A DNA stretch of 64,000 bases from Gyrodactylus bullatarudis (lineage: Eukaryota; Platyhelminthes; Monogenea; Gyrodactylidea; Gyrodactylidae): contig SSNU01000336.1 in NCBI GenBank assembly GCA_012064415.1, positions 1 through 64,000 of the forward strand, given 5' to 3'. Positions 35,882-46,194 of this stretch are shown piece by piece. Position 1 is the first letter of the stretch; every line of letters starts with the position of its first letter. The notes beneath the pieces were generated by a model that made no database searches, was not told where the DNA came from, and saw nothing but the letters and a program-made list of their open reading frames with translations. Position numbers and translations under genes: made by a program.

Positions 35882-36743
35882 AGAAATATCCGTTTTATAA
35901 GCCAAAATTCATGCTATTGTATTTTAATCAAACAAGTCAAAGGAATATTCTAGTTAAATCTATTTTTAGCATTCTCATTCATCAATCATCCTTGGATTCT
36001 TAGAATTGCTTCGAAGAAACCTTTTAACCCTCTATAGGATTTTCTATTCAAAACGAATTTTTATCAGTTTAATCTTTTTAATTAGCTCGAAAATTTCTAT
36101 AAAGTAGGCGATGCTGTGATGAAGAAAAAGTTTTAATTCAAATAATGAGGGAATCCGAGTGGGAAATATGAAAGAGAATGCTAAAAGAAACCAACCTTTG
36201 ATGTATCTATAATCCAATACTAATGTCTTTCAAATTTAAACAAAATTATTGGAAAAACAGCTATATACCTTTAGCTCCCTTCCCCACCCATAATTATCTT
36301 CCCATGTAAATATGCAAGATTTTTCTTTTCAAAATTTATTTCGTTCTTAAATTATATAGAAAAATAATGGCCTCCACAATAAAACAATGAAAACATGTTT
36401 TATCCCAAACTCCTTCTCCCTTTACTGAGTTGATGAAAAAAAAGAAATCAGATATTCTAGGAATGGCTTTTCAATTTTGTAAATCCTAATAAATTAGAAA
36501 CTTTGGTTGAATTTCTTTTGATTGAATAGCACAGAGCAGAAAGATACTTCCTTGTGTATAGAAAAGATTGTGTTAAGACTCGACAGATATACTTGTACAA
36601 AGCCCAAAAATCAAACAATATTATTATTAATATCAAATGTACCACTAACCAATTTGTGAATTATATCTAAAATTATTTGGAAAAATATATATAAAAAGAG
36701 TTTTCAATTAGTAATAAAGCTTTTTATTTATTTCTTATTTAAA
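35882..36743 (+). other. Innexin 3' UTR and flank
   Basis: Presumed 3' UTR. An AATAAA at 36378-36383, about 500 bases after the stop, is a possible polyadenylation signal, but such hexamers are common at this base composition. Confidence 0.4.
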
Positions 36744-37396
36744 TTAATATGAAGTTGGGAATCTATGATTTTCACAGAAATCTCGATTTTATCATCAAAA
36801 ATTCGAATATGTCAAAGATTTTTCGTAATCCTACTCATGTTGCCCGCTTTTACCAGTTGAAGGAAAAAATTCTGAAAAAAATTATTTTTATGAAAAATAT
36901 GGCCATTTTTCCCATTTTTCGAACTTTAAACCGAAAATTTTTATTGATTTGAAAGTTTGATCAAAATATGTTTTTCAAGATCAAAATTAGACAAGAAATT
37001 CGATTTTTTGATCATTTTCACTAGTTAAAAATCAATGAAATTTCGATAATTCAAAATCTCTCAAAAATGTGATACCTGTCGGTAATTCTAGAGGTGCTAG
37101 TCAGCTTTCTTGTCTAATCTTGATCTTGAAAAGCCTCTTGTGATCAAACTTTCACTTTCAAATTAATAAAAATTTTCAGCTCAAAGCTCGAAAAAATAAT
37201 ATTTTGGCCCCAAATGGGAATTTGAAAAATGACCATATTTTTCATAAAAATAATTTTCTGTTTTATGTTTTTTTTCAGGATTTTTTTCTTCAACTGGTAA
37301 AAGCGGGCAACATGAGTAGGATTCCAAAAAATCTTTAAGAAATTCGAATTTTTGATAAAAACATCATAAATTCCCAACTTCATATCAACCAACTTA
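36744..37396. mobile_element. Complete foldback element, type C (about 650 bp)
   Basis: Left TTAATATGAAGTTGGGAATC, right TTCCCAACTTCATATCAAC. The arms pair over about 250 bases, including TGTTGCCCGCTTTTACCAGT against ACTGGTAAAAGCGGGCAACA. Open frames on both strands inside it are repeat shadows. Its outer 100 bases can be aligned with type B, showing kinship. Confidence 0.82.
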
Positions 37397-37490
37397 AGAA
37401 TAGTAAAAACATGGGAATGGAAAAACTGCCAAATATGAATTTTAGTATTATAGCCACCATCGCCACGTAAAAAGATTTTTGAATTAGTTA

Positions 37491-37939
37491 TTAGGTTGCG
37501 ATAAAATAATGGGACTAAATAATATGAACTAAACATACATAAATTTCAACATTCAATGAAAATAGTTTCCTGAAGAGTTGAGGCATTTTTCCCAACGAAT
37601 TGGCAGTTGTTGGATACCATCTCCATAGAATTCTTCAAGTTTTGAGGCAAAATAGTCTAGTTCAATTTTTACCTCCTCTTTTGATCTGAAATTTTTACCC
37701 TTTAAGAAATGTTGCAATGACCTGAAAAGATGATAATCAGACGGAGCAAGATCCGGACTATATGGTGGGTGGTCAAAGTGAAATCAAAGTTTTCTTCTTC
37801 AAAAAATTTTTAACCTCTTTTCCCAGATGAGGTCTGGCATTGTCTTGAAGACAAGTTATTCTGCCTAATCTTGGGTAGTTTTTTCTAAGTTTGAGCACCA
37901 TCTCTTTCAAATAAGACAAATAACGATTTTGACTTAGCT
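37491..37939 (-). pseudogene. Mariner transposase, C-terminal part and TIR
   Basis: On the minus strand: NRYLSYLKEMVLKLRKNYPR, then ITCLQDNARPHLGKEVKNFL with the second catalytic Asp, a frameshift, then PPYSPDLAPSDYHLFRSLQ with the third Asp (mariner DDD type), and the C-terminal helix ending at a stop near 37550. The right-end TIR, TTAGGTTGCGATAAAATAAT, starts at 37491 next to TA, in the style of mariner. The upstream half of the same gene continues at 39990-40348, after an inserted PLE. Frameshifts and interruption make it dead. Confidence 0.85.
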
Positions 37940-38303
37940 AACTGTTCGAATCTATACTCAGTAAAATGTGTTATGGATCATTTAAGATCAAAAATCGATT
38001 ATTCTAAAACACTTTTATATCCTGATCTACATTATTGAGATTTTACCAGAATGATTTCGAATTGAATTTTCAGACTTGTTATTCTAACCCATTTTATTAT
38101 CAAAAACGAAAAAAAACAAAGATTGAATCTATCTATTCTTTTTATTCTTTATTTTTTAACCGAACCAAGATGTATTACTCATATCATTATTATTTTAAAC
38201 TTCTACGCTTTTGTACGAATTTTATCTTTAATTTCTTTTTACTTTTTTCAATACAGATTTATTTCTAACAAAAAAAAATAAATATTATTATTTATTTCTA
38301 TAG
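37940..38303 (+). other. Probable PLE intron or 5' region
   Basis: AT-rich, non-coding, between the mariner break and the first PLE codons. It ends in TTTATTTCTATAG, a plausible splice acceptor. PLEs are known to carry an intron in their ORF, so this may be its remnant. Confidence 0.4.
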
Positions 38304-38975
38304 AGCAGGTTTCGATTTTCTCTCGGATGAGAGTAAATTTGTTAATACTGGGAGGGATAGAACAACATATTATAAAGAAATGGAATCCATGGAACGATCC
38401 ATGTATAAGATAGCTAAGGGATTATTTGATAGAAATATAATTTCTGATAAAACCAGAAATTCTATAGCAATGAAGCACACAAGGATGTCAAGATTATAGA
38501 TTCGGATATGTCGTCATGTCCGCAACATAATTTAGCAAAATGGCTTATTGGTGTCTTAAAGCCTATACATAATTACTATACTAAATATGTTGTTAAAGAT
38601 ACTTTTTCATCTGTAGATAGAGTAAAAGATTTAAATATAGGTTCAAATGAAATGGTTTCATTAGATGTAAGTTCACTATTTCCTAGTATACCTATAGAGG
38701 AGACTCTTACTATCATCAAAGCTCTCATAGATGAACATGAGGGTTTTGAAATGCAAAGTAATGAGATTGCGTTTCTCATTAGAATCTGCTGTACTAATGT
38801 CTCATTGTCATTTCAAAACAAAGTGTTTATTCAGAAAGATGGAATAGCTATGGGATCACCTCTTAGTCCTCTCTTAGCTGATATCTTTTTAGGTTGGTTA
38901 GAAATGAATAAGATGTCAGAAACTATCAATACTTTCACTGATGTTTATATTAGATATGTCGATGACACTTTTATT

Positions 38976-39870
38976 NNNNNNNNNNNNNNNNNNNNNNNNN
39001 NNNNNNNNNNNNNNNNNNNNNNNNNNNNNNNNNNNNNNNNNNNNNNNNNNNNNNNNNNNNNNNNNNNNNNNNNNNNNNNNNNNNNNNNNNNNNNNNNNNN
39101 NNNNNNNNNNNNNNNNNNNNNNNNNNNNNNNNNNNNNNNNNNNNNNNNNNNNNNNNNNNNNNNNNNNNNNNNNNNNNNNNNNNNNNNNNNNNNNNNNNNN
39201 NNNNNNNNNNNNNNNNNNNNNNNNNNNNNNNNNNNNNNNNNNNNNNNNNNNNNNNNNNNNNNNNNNNNNNNNNNNNNNNNNNNNNNNNNNNNNNNNNNNN
39301 NNNNNNNNNNNNNNNNNNNNNNNNNNNNNNNNNNNNNNNNNNNNNNNNNNNNNNNNNNNNNNNNNNNNNNNNNNNNNNNNNNNNNNNNNNNNNNNNNNNN
39401 NNNNNNNNNNNNNNNNNNNNNNNNNNNNNNNNNNNNNNNNNNNNNNNNNNNNNNNNNNNNNNNNNNNNNNNNNNNNNNNNNNNNNNNNNNNNNNNNNNNN
39501 NNNNNNNNNNNNNNNNNNNNNNNNNNNNNNNNNNNNNNNNNNNNNNNNNNNNNNNNNNNNNNNNNNNNNNNNNNNNNNNNNNNNNNNNNNNNNNNNNNNN
39601 NNNNNNNNNNNNNNNNNNNNNNNNNNNNNNNNNNNNNNNNNNNNNNNNNNNNNNNNNNNNNNNNNNNNNNNNNNNNNNNNNNNNNNNNNNNNNNNNNNNN
39701 NNNNNNNNNNNNNNNNNNNNNNNNNNNNNNNNNNNNNNNNNNNNNNNNNNNNNNNNNNNNNNNNNNNNNNNNNNNNNNNNNNNNNNNNNNNNNNNNNNNN
39801 NNNNNNNNNNNNNNNNNNNNNNNNNNNNNNNNNNNNNNNNNNNNNNNNNNNNNNNNNNNNNNNNNNNNNN
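38976..39870. other. Assembly gap, 895 N
   Basis: Unsequenced bases. The predicted translations across it are meaningless. Its length is close to what is needed for the missing PLE C-terminus and 3' UTR. Confidence 1.
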
Positions 39871-39891
39871 TCTTATCATTTTTAAAGTGAT

Positions 39892-39926
39892 ACCACTGAT
39901 GATCCTTTAAGAAATACGTATTTGGT
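39892..39926 (+). ncRNA. Minimal hammerhead-like ribozyme motif (PLE), intact core
   Basis: ACCA, CUGAUGA, UCCUUUAA, GAAA, UACGUAUU, UGGU. The core is intact. Stem I can extend past ACCA/UGGU to about eight pairs with G-U wobbles. Stem III is AUACGUAU, palindromic like AUGUACAU elsewhere but changed on both sides, a compensated difference. Confidence 0.68.
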
Positions 39927-39989
39927 GTTAATATATCTTTTATTTCTATTTTAATATGATTTTAAGTGGATTTTCGGACGTATTTGAGA

Positions 39990-40348
39990 AATTACGTGAA
40001 TTATTCAATCAGAAAAAAAACGCTCAGAATTGACAATTTTACCATAATCCAAGAGCTCAACGTGTACAATTCCTTTAATTGTCCAGAAGACAGTCAGCAT
40101 CACCTTCTTGGCGATTTGATTTTGGGAAGGCTGTGTGACATAATTTCCTACTCTCTTCTATGACCTTTTTCGACTCTGATTACTCAAATAAATCCACTTT
40201 TTATCAGTTGTAACAATGTTATTCAGAAAATTGTCGTACTGAATCCTATGGAGTAGCCTTTTGACTACTTCAACTCGACGCTTTCTTTGAGAATCATTGA
40301 GCTCGTGTGGCACAAATCCATCATATGAGTTTACGAAATTCTCCTTTT
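39990..40348 (-). pseudogene. Mariner transposase, central part
   Basis: Minus strand: ENFVNSYDGFVPHELNDSQR, KRLLHRIQYDNFLNNIVTTD with the first catalytic Asp, KKWIYLSNQSRKRS, a frameshifted stretch, then TIKGIVHVELLDYGKIVNSE. It continues in the fragment at 37491-37939, so one mariner was split by the PLE. The N-terminal DNA-binding domain is missing; homology stops at about 40348, where the GTTTAGGAA inverted word begins. Confidence 0.83.
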
Positions 40349-40388
40349 CAGTTTAGGAATGCATGTTATTATATGAATTAATCCTGTT
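40349..40388. repeat. Left copy of a 37-base inverted pair
   Basis: GTTTAGGAATGCATGTTATT followed by ATATGAATTAATCCTG. The reverse complement, with four differences, lies at 44408-44447. Both copies abut mariner transposase fragments, so they may be the TIRs of a 4.1-kb insertion. Confidence 0.7.
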
Positions 40389-40541
40389 GTTACTAACAAG
40401 TAGCTTCGAAAATTCATTATTAAGTGTTAAACGATATTTTAATTGTGCAAAATAAAATCTTTATTTAAATTGATCAACAATAAATATCTTTGATTGCTTT
40501 GAAGGTTGCTGACAATATCCTCTATTTGACTGAGATACAGT

Positions 40542-41849
40542 TGATATTTCAGAGGAAAAATAATATTTTTGTATTATCAACATACTTAGTAGTAGGTCTA
40601 TTAGGTAACTCAAACATTTTTCAAACCTAAAATTTCAGATTTTTGAGATTTTTATACCAAACGGTAGCAAATTGAATTCTGATCAGAATAGTATATGGTA
40701 CCTTATTAATATAAACCATTATTGTAAAATCAATTAAAGAATTTAAAAATTGGTGCTGCTCCAAATGTGAATTAACGGCTGTAAGAATTATAATTATAAC
40801 TATCATTTCTAATTACACTTCATGGTTTTTTTTATTTTTACATTGTACACAGAAAATAATAAAATCAATGCCGACATTCCTTTATTTAATTTTTAATCAC
40901 TTATTCTTTACTTAGCTCTTTTTTATAATTTTCGTACAAAATGTTTAGTATACATTTTTATAAACTTTTCTATGCATGATATGCATTGCAAATTGCATCG
41001 TATACTAGATGAATCTATTGCAGACTAAAAGTTGGGACTATTTATATCATTAATTTTTGACCTCTTTCTAATTTCCTAAAATGACATACGCGAAACGATT
41101 AAATGCTTTGCAAAAATTTCAAATACATGAGATGCTTCAACATGGTGAAAGCTGGAGAAACGTTTCAGCAAGAATGAATGTTACGGTCAAACAGGTTAGA
41201 AAAATTTCCTCCAATGGACTTAATCTGAGCAATTATGACCGTCGTTGTGTGAGGATCTCAAGAAGCCTTATTGAATCAAGGTATAGAATTAAATGGAGAA
41301 CTCTGCATTTTGCATTCAAAGATCATGTTCTCTAGACAAACTCTCCAGCTTTGTTCGATAGAATGTAATTTTATCTTTGAATCCTAAATAATCAACACAA
41401 TTATTTTTGCTCTTGAAAAAAAGTTTGAAAATTTAATAATGTCAGTCATATGAAGACTAAGTTACCCGTTTGAGATGAAATTAAACTGTCGGCATTGATT
41501 TTATTATTTTCTGTGTACAATGTAAAAATAAAAAAAACCATGAAGTGTAATTAGAAATGATAGTTATAATTATAATTCTTACAGCCTGTAATTATCCTTT
41601 TTAACTCGATGCTCGTTAATTCACATTTAGAGCAGCACCAATTTTTAAATTCTTTAATTGATTTTACAATAATGGTTTATATTAATAAGGTACCATATAC
41701 TATTCTGATCAGAATTCAATTTGCTACCGTTTGGTATAAAAATCTCAAAAATCTGAAATTTTAGGTTTGAAAAATGTTTGAGTTACCTAATAGACCTACT
41801 ACTAAGTATGTTGATAATACAAAAATATTATTTTTCCTCTGAAATATCA
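40542..41849. mobile_element. Long-TIR element with an HTH ORF
   Basis: 1308-base element. Left arm 40542-40875, starting TGATATTTCAGAGGAAAAAT; right arm 41488-41849, ending ATTTTTCCTCTGAAATATCA. The arms are almost identical over about 330 bases, except for a roughly 25-base extra stretch in the right arm near 41585-41610. The unpaired centre holds one open frame (41081-41335). Such long, near-identical arms suggest recent movement or conversion. No clear target duplication is seen. On the right it directly abuts a PLE fragment. Confidence 0.82.
41081..41335 (+). pseudogene. HTH protein, Tc1-like transposase N-terminus
   Basis: 84 codons starting MTYAKRLNALQKFQIHEMLQ and HGESWRNVSARMNVTVKQVR. 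The pattern of an opening helix, a turn (HGESWRNVSARM) and a recognition helix (NVTVKQVRKI) fits the paired-like helix-turn-helix that begins Tc1/mariner transposases. The remaining 40 residues (SRSLIESRYRIKWRTLHF) are not recognisable and no DDE triad follows, so the element is internally deleted or the match is coincidental. It sits centrally between 330-base inverted arms, as a transposase relic would. Confidence 0.5.
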
Positions 41850-42350
41850 GGTGTGCCCTTTCCCACACGCCAAACCCGAAGGATAACTGTATATGTTCAG
41901 AGACATTGGTTTTTAACTGAGCTACCGATGTCAAAGCTTTATACGCCAAAAGGGAAACCAAAGGAACAGGAAGGTAAGACTGTGATCTTGAGTTTGCCAT
42001 ACAAAGGAGATAAGATAGCAGCAACTTTCCAAACGAAAATCAATCAAGTTTTCAGTGATACGTATCTAGATGGCAACCTGAGGACGATTTTCAAGACACA
42101 GAAGCTGTTTACTAACTGCTCCAAAGACGAAATGGAAGCCTCTAAAAAGAGCAACTTGATCGTTAAGTTCAAATGCCCTTGCGATTCAGTTTACATTGGA
42201 CGCACCACAAGAAGACTTGAAGATAGGATTAATGAACACCTCTATAAGGGTCAGACTGCCATCAGAGAGCACTTGAGAACATGTAATGCCCAAGTTTCCC
42301 CTCAAAACTTTGAAATTCCAATTTCAATTTCCAAATTTTCTATTCACTGA
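41850..42350 (+). pseudogene. PLE fragment with GIY-YIG domain, second family
   Basis: About 165 codons of a different Penelope-like protein: KTVILSLPYKGDKIAATFQT, LRTIFKTQKLFTNCSKDEME, IVKFKCPCDSVYIGRTTRRL and EDRINEHL, ending in LRTCNAQVSPQNFEI. The linker and GIY-YIG core are recognisable, with YIGRT intact, and the C-terminus is divergent. It is clearly less similar to the 48316 copy than the other fragments are. The 5' part is missing; the left boundary coincides with the TIR element. Confidence 0.8.
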
Positions 42351-42359
42351 TCATTAAAG

Positions 42360-42716
42360 CATCACTATAAATTCCAATAAATTCTTCAACTCCTCCTCCA
42401 AGATTGATTTTATATCTCTCAGATCATTTGAAGCTAATGTAGCAGCTGAGCTTAAGGTTAATCCCCAAAAAGGATGTCCAAATTCAGAAAGCTACTTAAT
42501 ATTAACAAATCGTCTTCAATAAAAAACTTTTCTCCCTTACCCGACAAGGATTTTTGCGAAAATATAAATAATTTCTTTGCAAAATCGTTTAATGGCGTGG
42601 AAAATATTGATTTTATTGCTATCGATCCCTCAGCTCATCCTCCTTTTATCTCAATTGCCGACTTAAATACAAATCTTGAGATGGGAAGAAAGTTCCTGAA
42701 GTATATTATAATATAA
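42360..42716 (+). pseudogene. LINE fragment, linker upstream of the RT domain
   Basis: Two frames joined by a shift near 42470: FFNSSSKIDFISLRSFEANV, AAELKVNPQK, then FRKLLNINKSSSIKNFSPLP and DKDFCENINNFFAKSFNG. This is the pattern found between endonuclease and reverse transcriptase in LINE ORF2 proteins (aromatic, small, NP-K, then an NNFFxxSF word). It may belong to the same family as 49552-50840. Confidence 0.55.
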
Positions 42717-42934
42717 TAATTAGATATGAAAAACTAACCATCTCTAATCGAAACTTTAGCCATATCTTATTATCAACTGACTTAGCTAATTCCACACAAA
42801 TCTCTTTTTGAGACAGAAATTAATCCCAAACGCTGACAAAGTTCAACAATGACGATTGGATCTTGTCAAAAGATCAATCCAGTCGATAGATGCTTGTCAC
42901 AATTTTCAAGATTTATATCTCTGATATCCATGAA

Positions 42935-43010
42935 TGAATTTTTTTCTGGTCAAATCTGTTGTGGGTTTTGAAGGTGTATTTCGACAGGAACTTGTTGAAA
43001 TTTGCTTGCA
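42935..43010. repeat. Inverted pair with 44168-44245
   Basis: GAATTTTTTTCTGGTCAAAT, CTGTTG and TTCGACAGGAACTTGTTGAA are found in reverse complement at 44168-44245. Between them lie a tandem 90-base duplication (43035-43172), a foldback and a piggyBac scrap. Confidence 0.65.
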
Positions 43011-43337
43011 GAACATCCTAAACTAGGAGAATAATTTCAATCTTAATTTTTTTGATAAATTTTCCTTAGGGTGGGATGTCATAAATTTTCAAACACACAG
43101 GACCCCATCTTTTTTATTTTCATTCTTATCTCAACTTTTTGATAAATCTTCTCTAGGGTGGGTTTCCAATGATTTTCAATGGTACTGCAATAGAATTGTA
43201 CATTTGTATACCTCAAAAACAAATAGGGTGGAGTGCAATTTTGTATCAATATGAAGTCGAATAAAAATTTAATCTTGTTTATTATAATCATGAAACACGA
43301 ATGTTTATAACCTAACCCTGACCCCTATTTTATTTAT

Positions 43338-43892
43338 GCTGATTTTTTAATTTTTTTAATCTTTGAGTTGAAAATTTTTGTTGATTTCATGGTCTGAGAG
43401 GAATCAAACGTTATTTTTCAGGATCATCATTAGACGAAGAAAAATATTAACTCTTATTCATTTTTTTGTAAAAACCCGTCATTTTGAAATGATCTTGGAT
43501 CACCCTATTTTAACATTTTCCAAGCAGTAAAAATGATCGAAAAATAGGAAGTGGACTTTCGCACGTAAATAGTGTGTTTTTACAAAAAAATGAATAAGAG
43601 CAAATATTTTCTTTGTCTAATGATGATCCTGAAAAATAACGTTTGATTCCTCTCAGACCATGAAATCAACAAAAATTTTCAACTCAAAGTTTAAAAAAAT
43701 TAAAAAATCGCGCCATCTCGAAATTTCTCCAAAATTTTCCAAAAGAAACTATTTTTCGGATTTTTTTTCTCAAATCAGTGAAAGTGTACATTTTGAATCA
43801 GTTGCCAAAAAATCTTTCAAAATTTTCGATACCTTGATGAAAAAATGAGATTTTTGTAAAAATCATGAATTCCCAAATTCATCGAGAATAGC
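43338..43892. repeat. Foldback element, type B, centre and right arm
   Basis: Follows 26454-27203 closely from the inner left arm to the right end TTCATCGAGAATAGC. The outer left arm is missing. The open frame at 43660-43848 is a repeat shadow. Confidence 0.8.
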
Positions 43893-43985
43893 TGTATAAC
43901 AGCACAAAGGGAGGAGTTGATACTTTGGATTTACTCATTGAGAATTACTCATGTAGAAGAGCAACTAAACGATGGCCCTAAATAC
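43893..43985 (+). pseudogene. piggyBac transposase scrap
   Basis: About 27 codons, YNSTKGGVDTLDLLIENYSC and RRATKRWP, matching the conserved block with the third catalytic Asp (GGVDTLD) of piggyBac transposases. Compare YNETKGDTLDQLLTNYSCRR at 63829. It is cut off on both sides and directly abuts the foldback end at 43892. Confidence 0.8.
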
Positions 43986-44167
43986 GGAGATCTGTAACTA
44001 GAATCAGATTATAAAATGAAGAATTTTTCAATTTTCATTTGAAATCTAAAACCGATCATTCCAATTTTGAACTCTTCTATAGCAATATTTTTACAAAAAA
44101 TTTGAGCGAGTTGAAGAACGTTTTACTCTACATGAGATGATAACGGTTTTATAGAAATAATTTCTTC

Positions 44168-44245
44168 ACTTTATAAGCAAATTTCAACAAGTTCCTGTCG
44201 AAATATACCTTCAAAACCGACAACAGATTTGATCAGAAAAAAATT
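44168..44245. repeat. Right member of the inverted pair with 42935
   Basis: Reverse complement of 42935-43010 with several mismatches (TTCAACAAGTTCCTGTCGAA). Confidence 0.65.
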
Positions 44246-44407
44246 CTCTTTCAAATGAGCCTAAAATCTCCAAAAACAGGATTTAGGTCTAAAATTGAGC
44301 ATTCGTGTCTACTTTATAGTAGTTATATGCTACAGAAATCTTTTTAGAGGGATAGAGAAGAGAGGGATAACTTTTTGACAGTTATTACGGAGGTACTAAT
44401 GTACCAG

Positions 44408-44447
44408 GATTAATTCATATTAAAAAACATGCGTTCCTAAACCGAAC
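44408..44447. repeat. Right copy of the 37-base inverted pair
   Basis: Reverse complement of 40349-40388 (CAGGATTAATTCATATTAAA and CATGCGTTCCTAAAC). Immediately to its right begins mariner coding on the minus strand. Confidence 0.7.
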
Positions 44448-44735
44448 TTTAACCAATTATCCTCACGTAGAGATCGACAAACAGAGTTGTCGGACACATT
44501 CAATTGAGCAGAAAGAGCTCTAACGGATGGATGACAATCTGATTCGATAGCAGCAAAGATTTCATCACGATTGATCTCTGAAGTACGAACTGACCTTGCT
44601 CCATCTTCAAAATCCAATTTTCCATTTTTTTAATGCAGAATGCCATCTGAATACATAAGAACGCTTTAATCGATCTCCAAAAACAGAAACAAAACACTGC
44701 TTGTATTTGACTGAGAGATACACAACAATGACTCA
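44445..44735 (-). pseudogene. Mariner transposase N-terminal domain fragment
   Basis: Minus strand: FGDRLKRSYVFRWHSALKK, a shift, FEDGARSVRTSEINRDEIFA, AIESDCHPSVRALSAQLNVS and DNSVCRSLREDNWLKFG. This is the second half of the paired helix-turn-helix of mariner transposases (DLEDGARSGRP-type linker, then an SVRxLxxxLxVSxxSVxRxL helix pair). Homology ends exactly at the inverted word (44447). Its last codons overlap in homology with the first ones of 39990-40348, so the two are not simply one gene split apart. Confidence 0.75.
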
Positions 44736-45588
44736 AAGCTCACCAGAATGATCAAGAAAATTTCAAAGGTGAGATAAAGACACTCCCTACCCTCATCATC
44801 AAGTAACTTAGACTCCACTTTGGAGAGTAAAGATAAAAAATGTGTAAAGGTTTTTAGAATAAGATTTCCGAAAAGGTGTGAAACAGTTGGACTTTTAAAA
44901 GAGTAGTGGAATGAGTAAGTATATTCAGATGGTCACTAGGCTTGTTATTTGTTTGTTTTGTAGACGAAAATAAGGACCCCCCCTACTCCGTCACCAAAAG
45001 CTATTTTTCGATAAAAATCGATTTCAGTCAAATAATACAAGTTTGAATATCTTTTGATCCGAATCTATGTACGATCAACCAAGCATAGAGAATTCTTCAG
45101 TAAAAAAAGCTCTTTCGAATGAATGTTGATAGAATGAAAGTTATAATTTTTACTCAGGTTTACACAGAAACCCTACTTATAAGTATGATGATGATTTTGA
45201 AAACTAAATTAAAAGTGGGCAAAGGGAAGAGGGTAATTTTTGGTTCATAAGAAGCAGGTCTAACTATATTGAAAATAAATATTTCAGCAAAACCTGTAAG
45301 ATTATTCAATCTTATTCTATAGAATAGCTATGAGTGAAAAAGTACTTATACATTATGCGTAAATTGACGTATTTTCAAATTGATATCTAGAAAAATAAAA
45401 ACACCGTTTTTTAAAATCATTATTTGAAATGGGTGAGTATAGGTTTCTGTTATCTTGTATAAAATAATGGCTTCATTCTAATCCATTTTTAAAAAAGAAT
45501 TCAATCAAATTCAATCGTGGAGAAATAACTATTATTAAGCTAAAATATTTGGAATAACAATGTTGACGAAACTCATATAATATTAAGC
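44736..45588. other. No gene seen
   Basis: AT-rich. A run of seven C lies near 44979. The stretch 45170-45260 weakly resembles 400-500. Confidence 0.35.
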
Positions 45589-45810
45589 TAGTTAATATGG
45601 AGATGGGAATTTACAATTTTTAATATTTTTCTTCGGAAAGTCAGGCAAAAATAATTTTTCGAATTCGATAATAAAATAAGAGAATGAGATGGGAAATTTT
45701 TTTTAAAATTCCGAAAAAATGCAATACGACCAAAATTAGGCCATTTTTTGAATTTCCGCTTTTTCAACATTCGAATACAAATTTTTATTAATCTTAAATC
45801 TTTGAATAGA
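45589..45810 (+). repeat. Foldback element, type A, left arm
   Basis: Starts GCTAGTTAATATGGAGATGG then GAATTTACAATTTTTAATAT and includes ACGACCAAAATTAGGCC, as in 25348-25981. Confidence 0.65.
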
Positions 45811-45814
45811 TTTA

Positions 45815-45866
45815 AACTTGAATTATATTAAAAAATATACAATCAATACTACGTCACTTCTAAAAG
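45815..45866. repeat. Inverted match to 51327-51385
   Basis: AAACTTGAATTATATTAAAA and ATACAATCAATACTACGTCA appear in reverse complement at 51327-51385. The two copies face each other across the 5.5-kb LINE/PLE composite. Confidence 0.65.
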
Positions 45867-45870
45867 TCTG

Positions 45871-46125
45871 GTGAAATCTGTAATGAGTGAGAACCAAGAC
45901 CAATCACCTCTACAGAATTTGGCCCCCGAACGACCCGGTTCTTCCAAACCTCAGAATCATCTCCCTCACAGTCAACATGTTAATCACTCTGAAAACGAAG
46001 TTAAGTTCCGCGATGATGAACAGCTCAATTTTTCACGTTTATCTGACTCTCATGTTAATACTCATCGGAGAGCTAATTTCAATACAACTTTTGCTGATAA
46101 TCTCCTATTACTCAACACACCCTGA
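45871..46125 (+). CDS. Small unrecognised ORF, probably retroelement ORF1
   Basis: 84 codons, hydrophilic, rich in N, S, H and P (SENQDQSPLQNLAPERPGSS), ending FADNLLLLNTP. Codon use is clearly less AT-biased than in the neighbouring spacer, which suggests past coding. There is no zinc knuckle or RRM. It lies 70 bases upstream of the decayed hammerhead and within the LINE-rich composite, so a retroelement ORF1 fragment is the best guess. A host origin cannot be excluded. Confidence 0.35.
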   Translation: MKSVMSENQDQSPLQNLAPERPGSSKPQNHLPHSQHVNHSENEVKFRDDEQLNFSRLSDSHVNTHRRANFNTTFADNLLLLNTP

Positions 46126-46194
46126 CAACACCTACACACTGATTTTTTGTAAATAAGCACCATGTAGAAATTACAGTGTTTTTAGACATTTAGA

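Larger units (their letters stand above)
38304..39990 (+). pseudogene. Penelope-like element: RT domain, gap, terminal repeat
   Basis: Penelope-like retroelement inserted in a mariner. From 38304 it reads AGFDFLSDESKFVNTGRD and on to TRMSRL, then a stop. A deletion removes the YGLPKxHK-type block, and a new frame resumes at about 38490 (SSCPQHNLAKWLIGVL). Reverse transcriptase motifs follow in order: A (MVSLDVSSLFPSIP), B (GIAMGSPLSPLLADIF) and C (YIRYVDDTFI). The gap at 38976-39870 hides the thumb and the GIY-YIG endonuclease expected from the copy at 48316. After the gap come the end of the 3' UTR, the hammerhead-like motif (39892-39926) and a plus-strand ORF start, LSGFSDVFEKLREL, at 39960-39996. 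Probably inactive. Confidence 0.88.

Noticed and set aside
37144..37536. 130-codon minus-strand frame
   Set aside because: Spans the right arm of a foldback and the mariner TIR; a chance frame.
38971..39885. Long open frames across the N run
   Set aside because: They are made of unknown bases; only the flanking codons are real.
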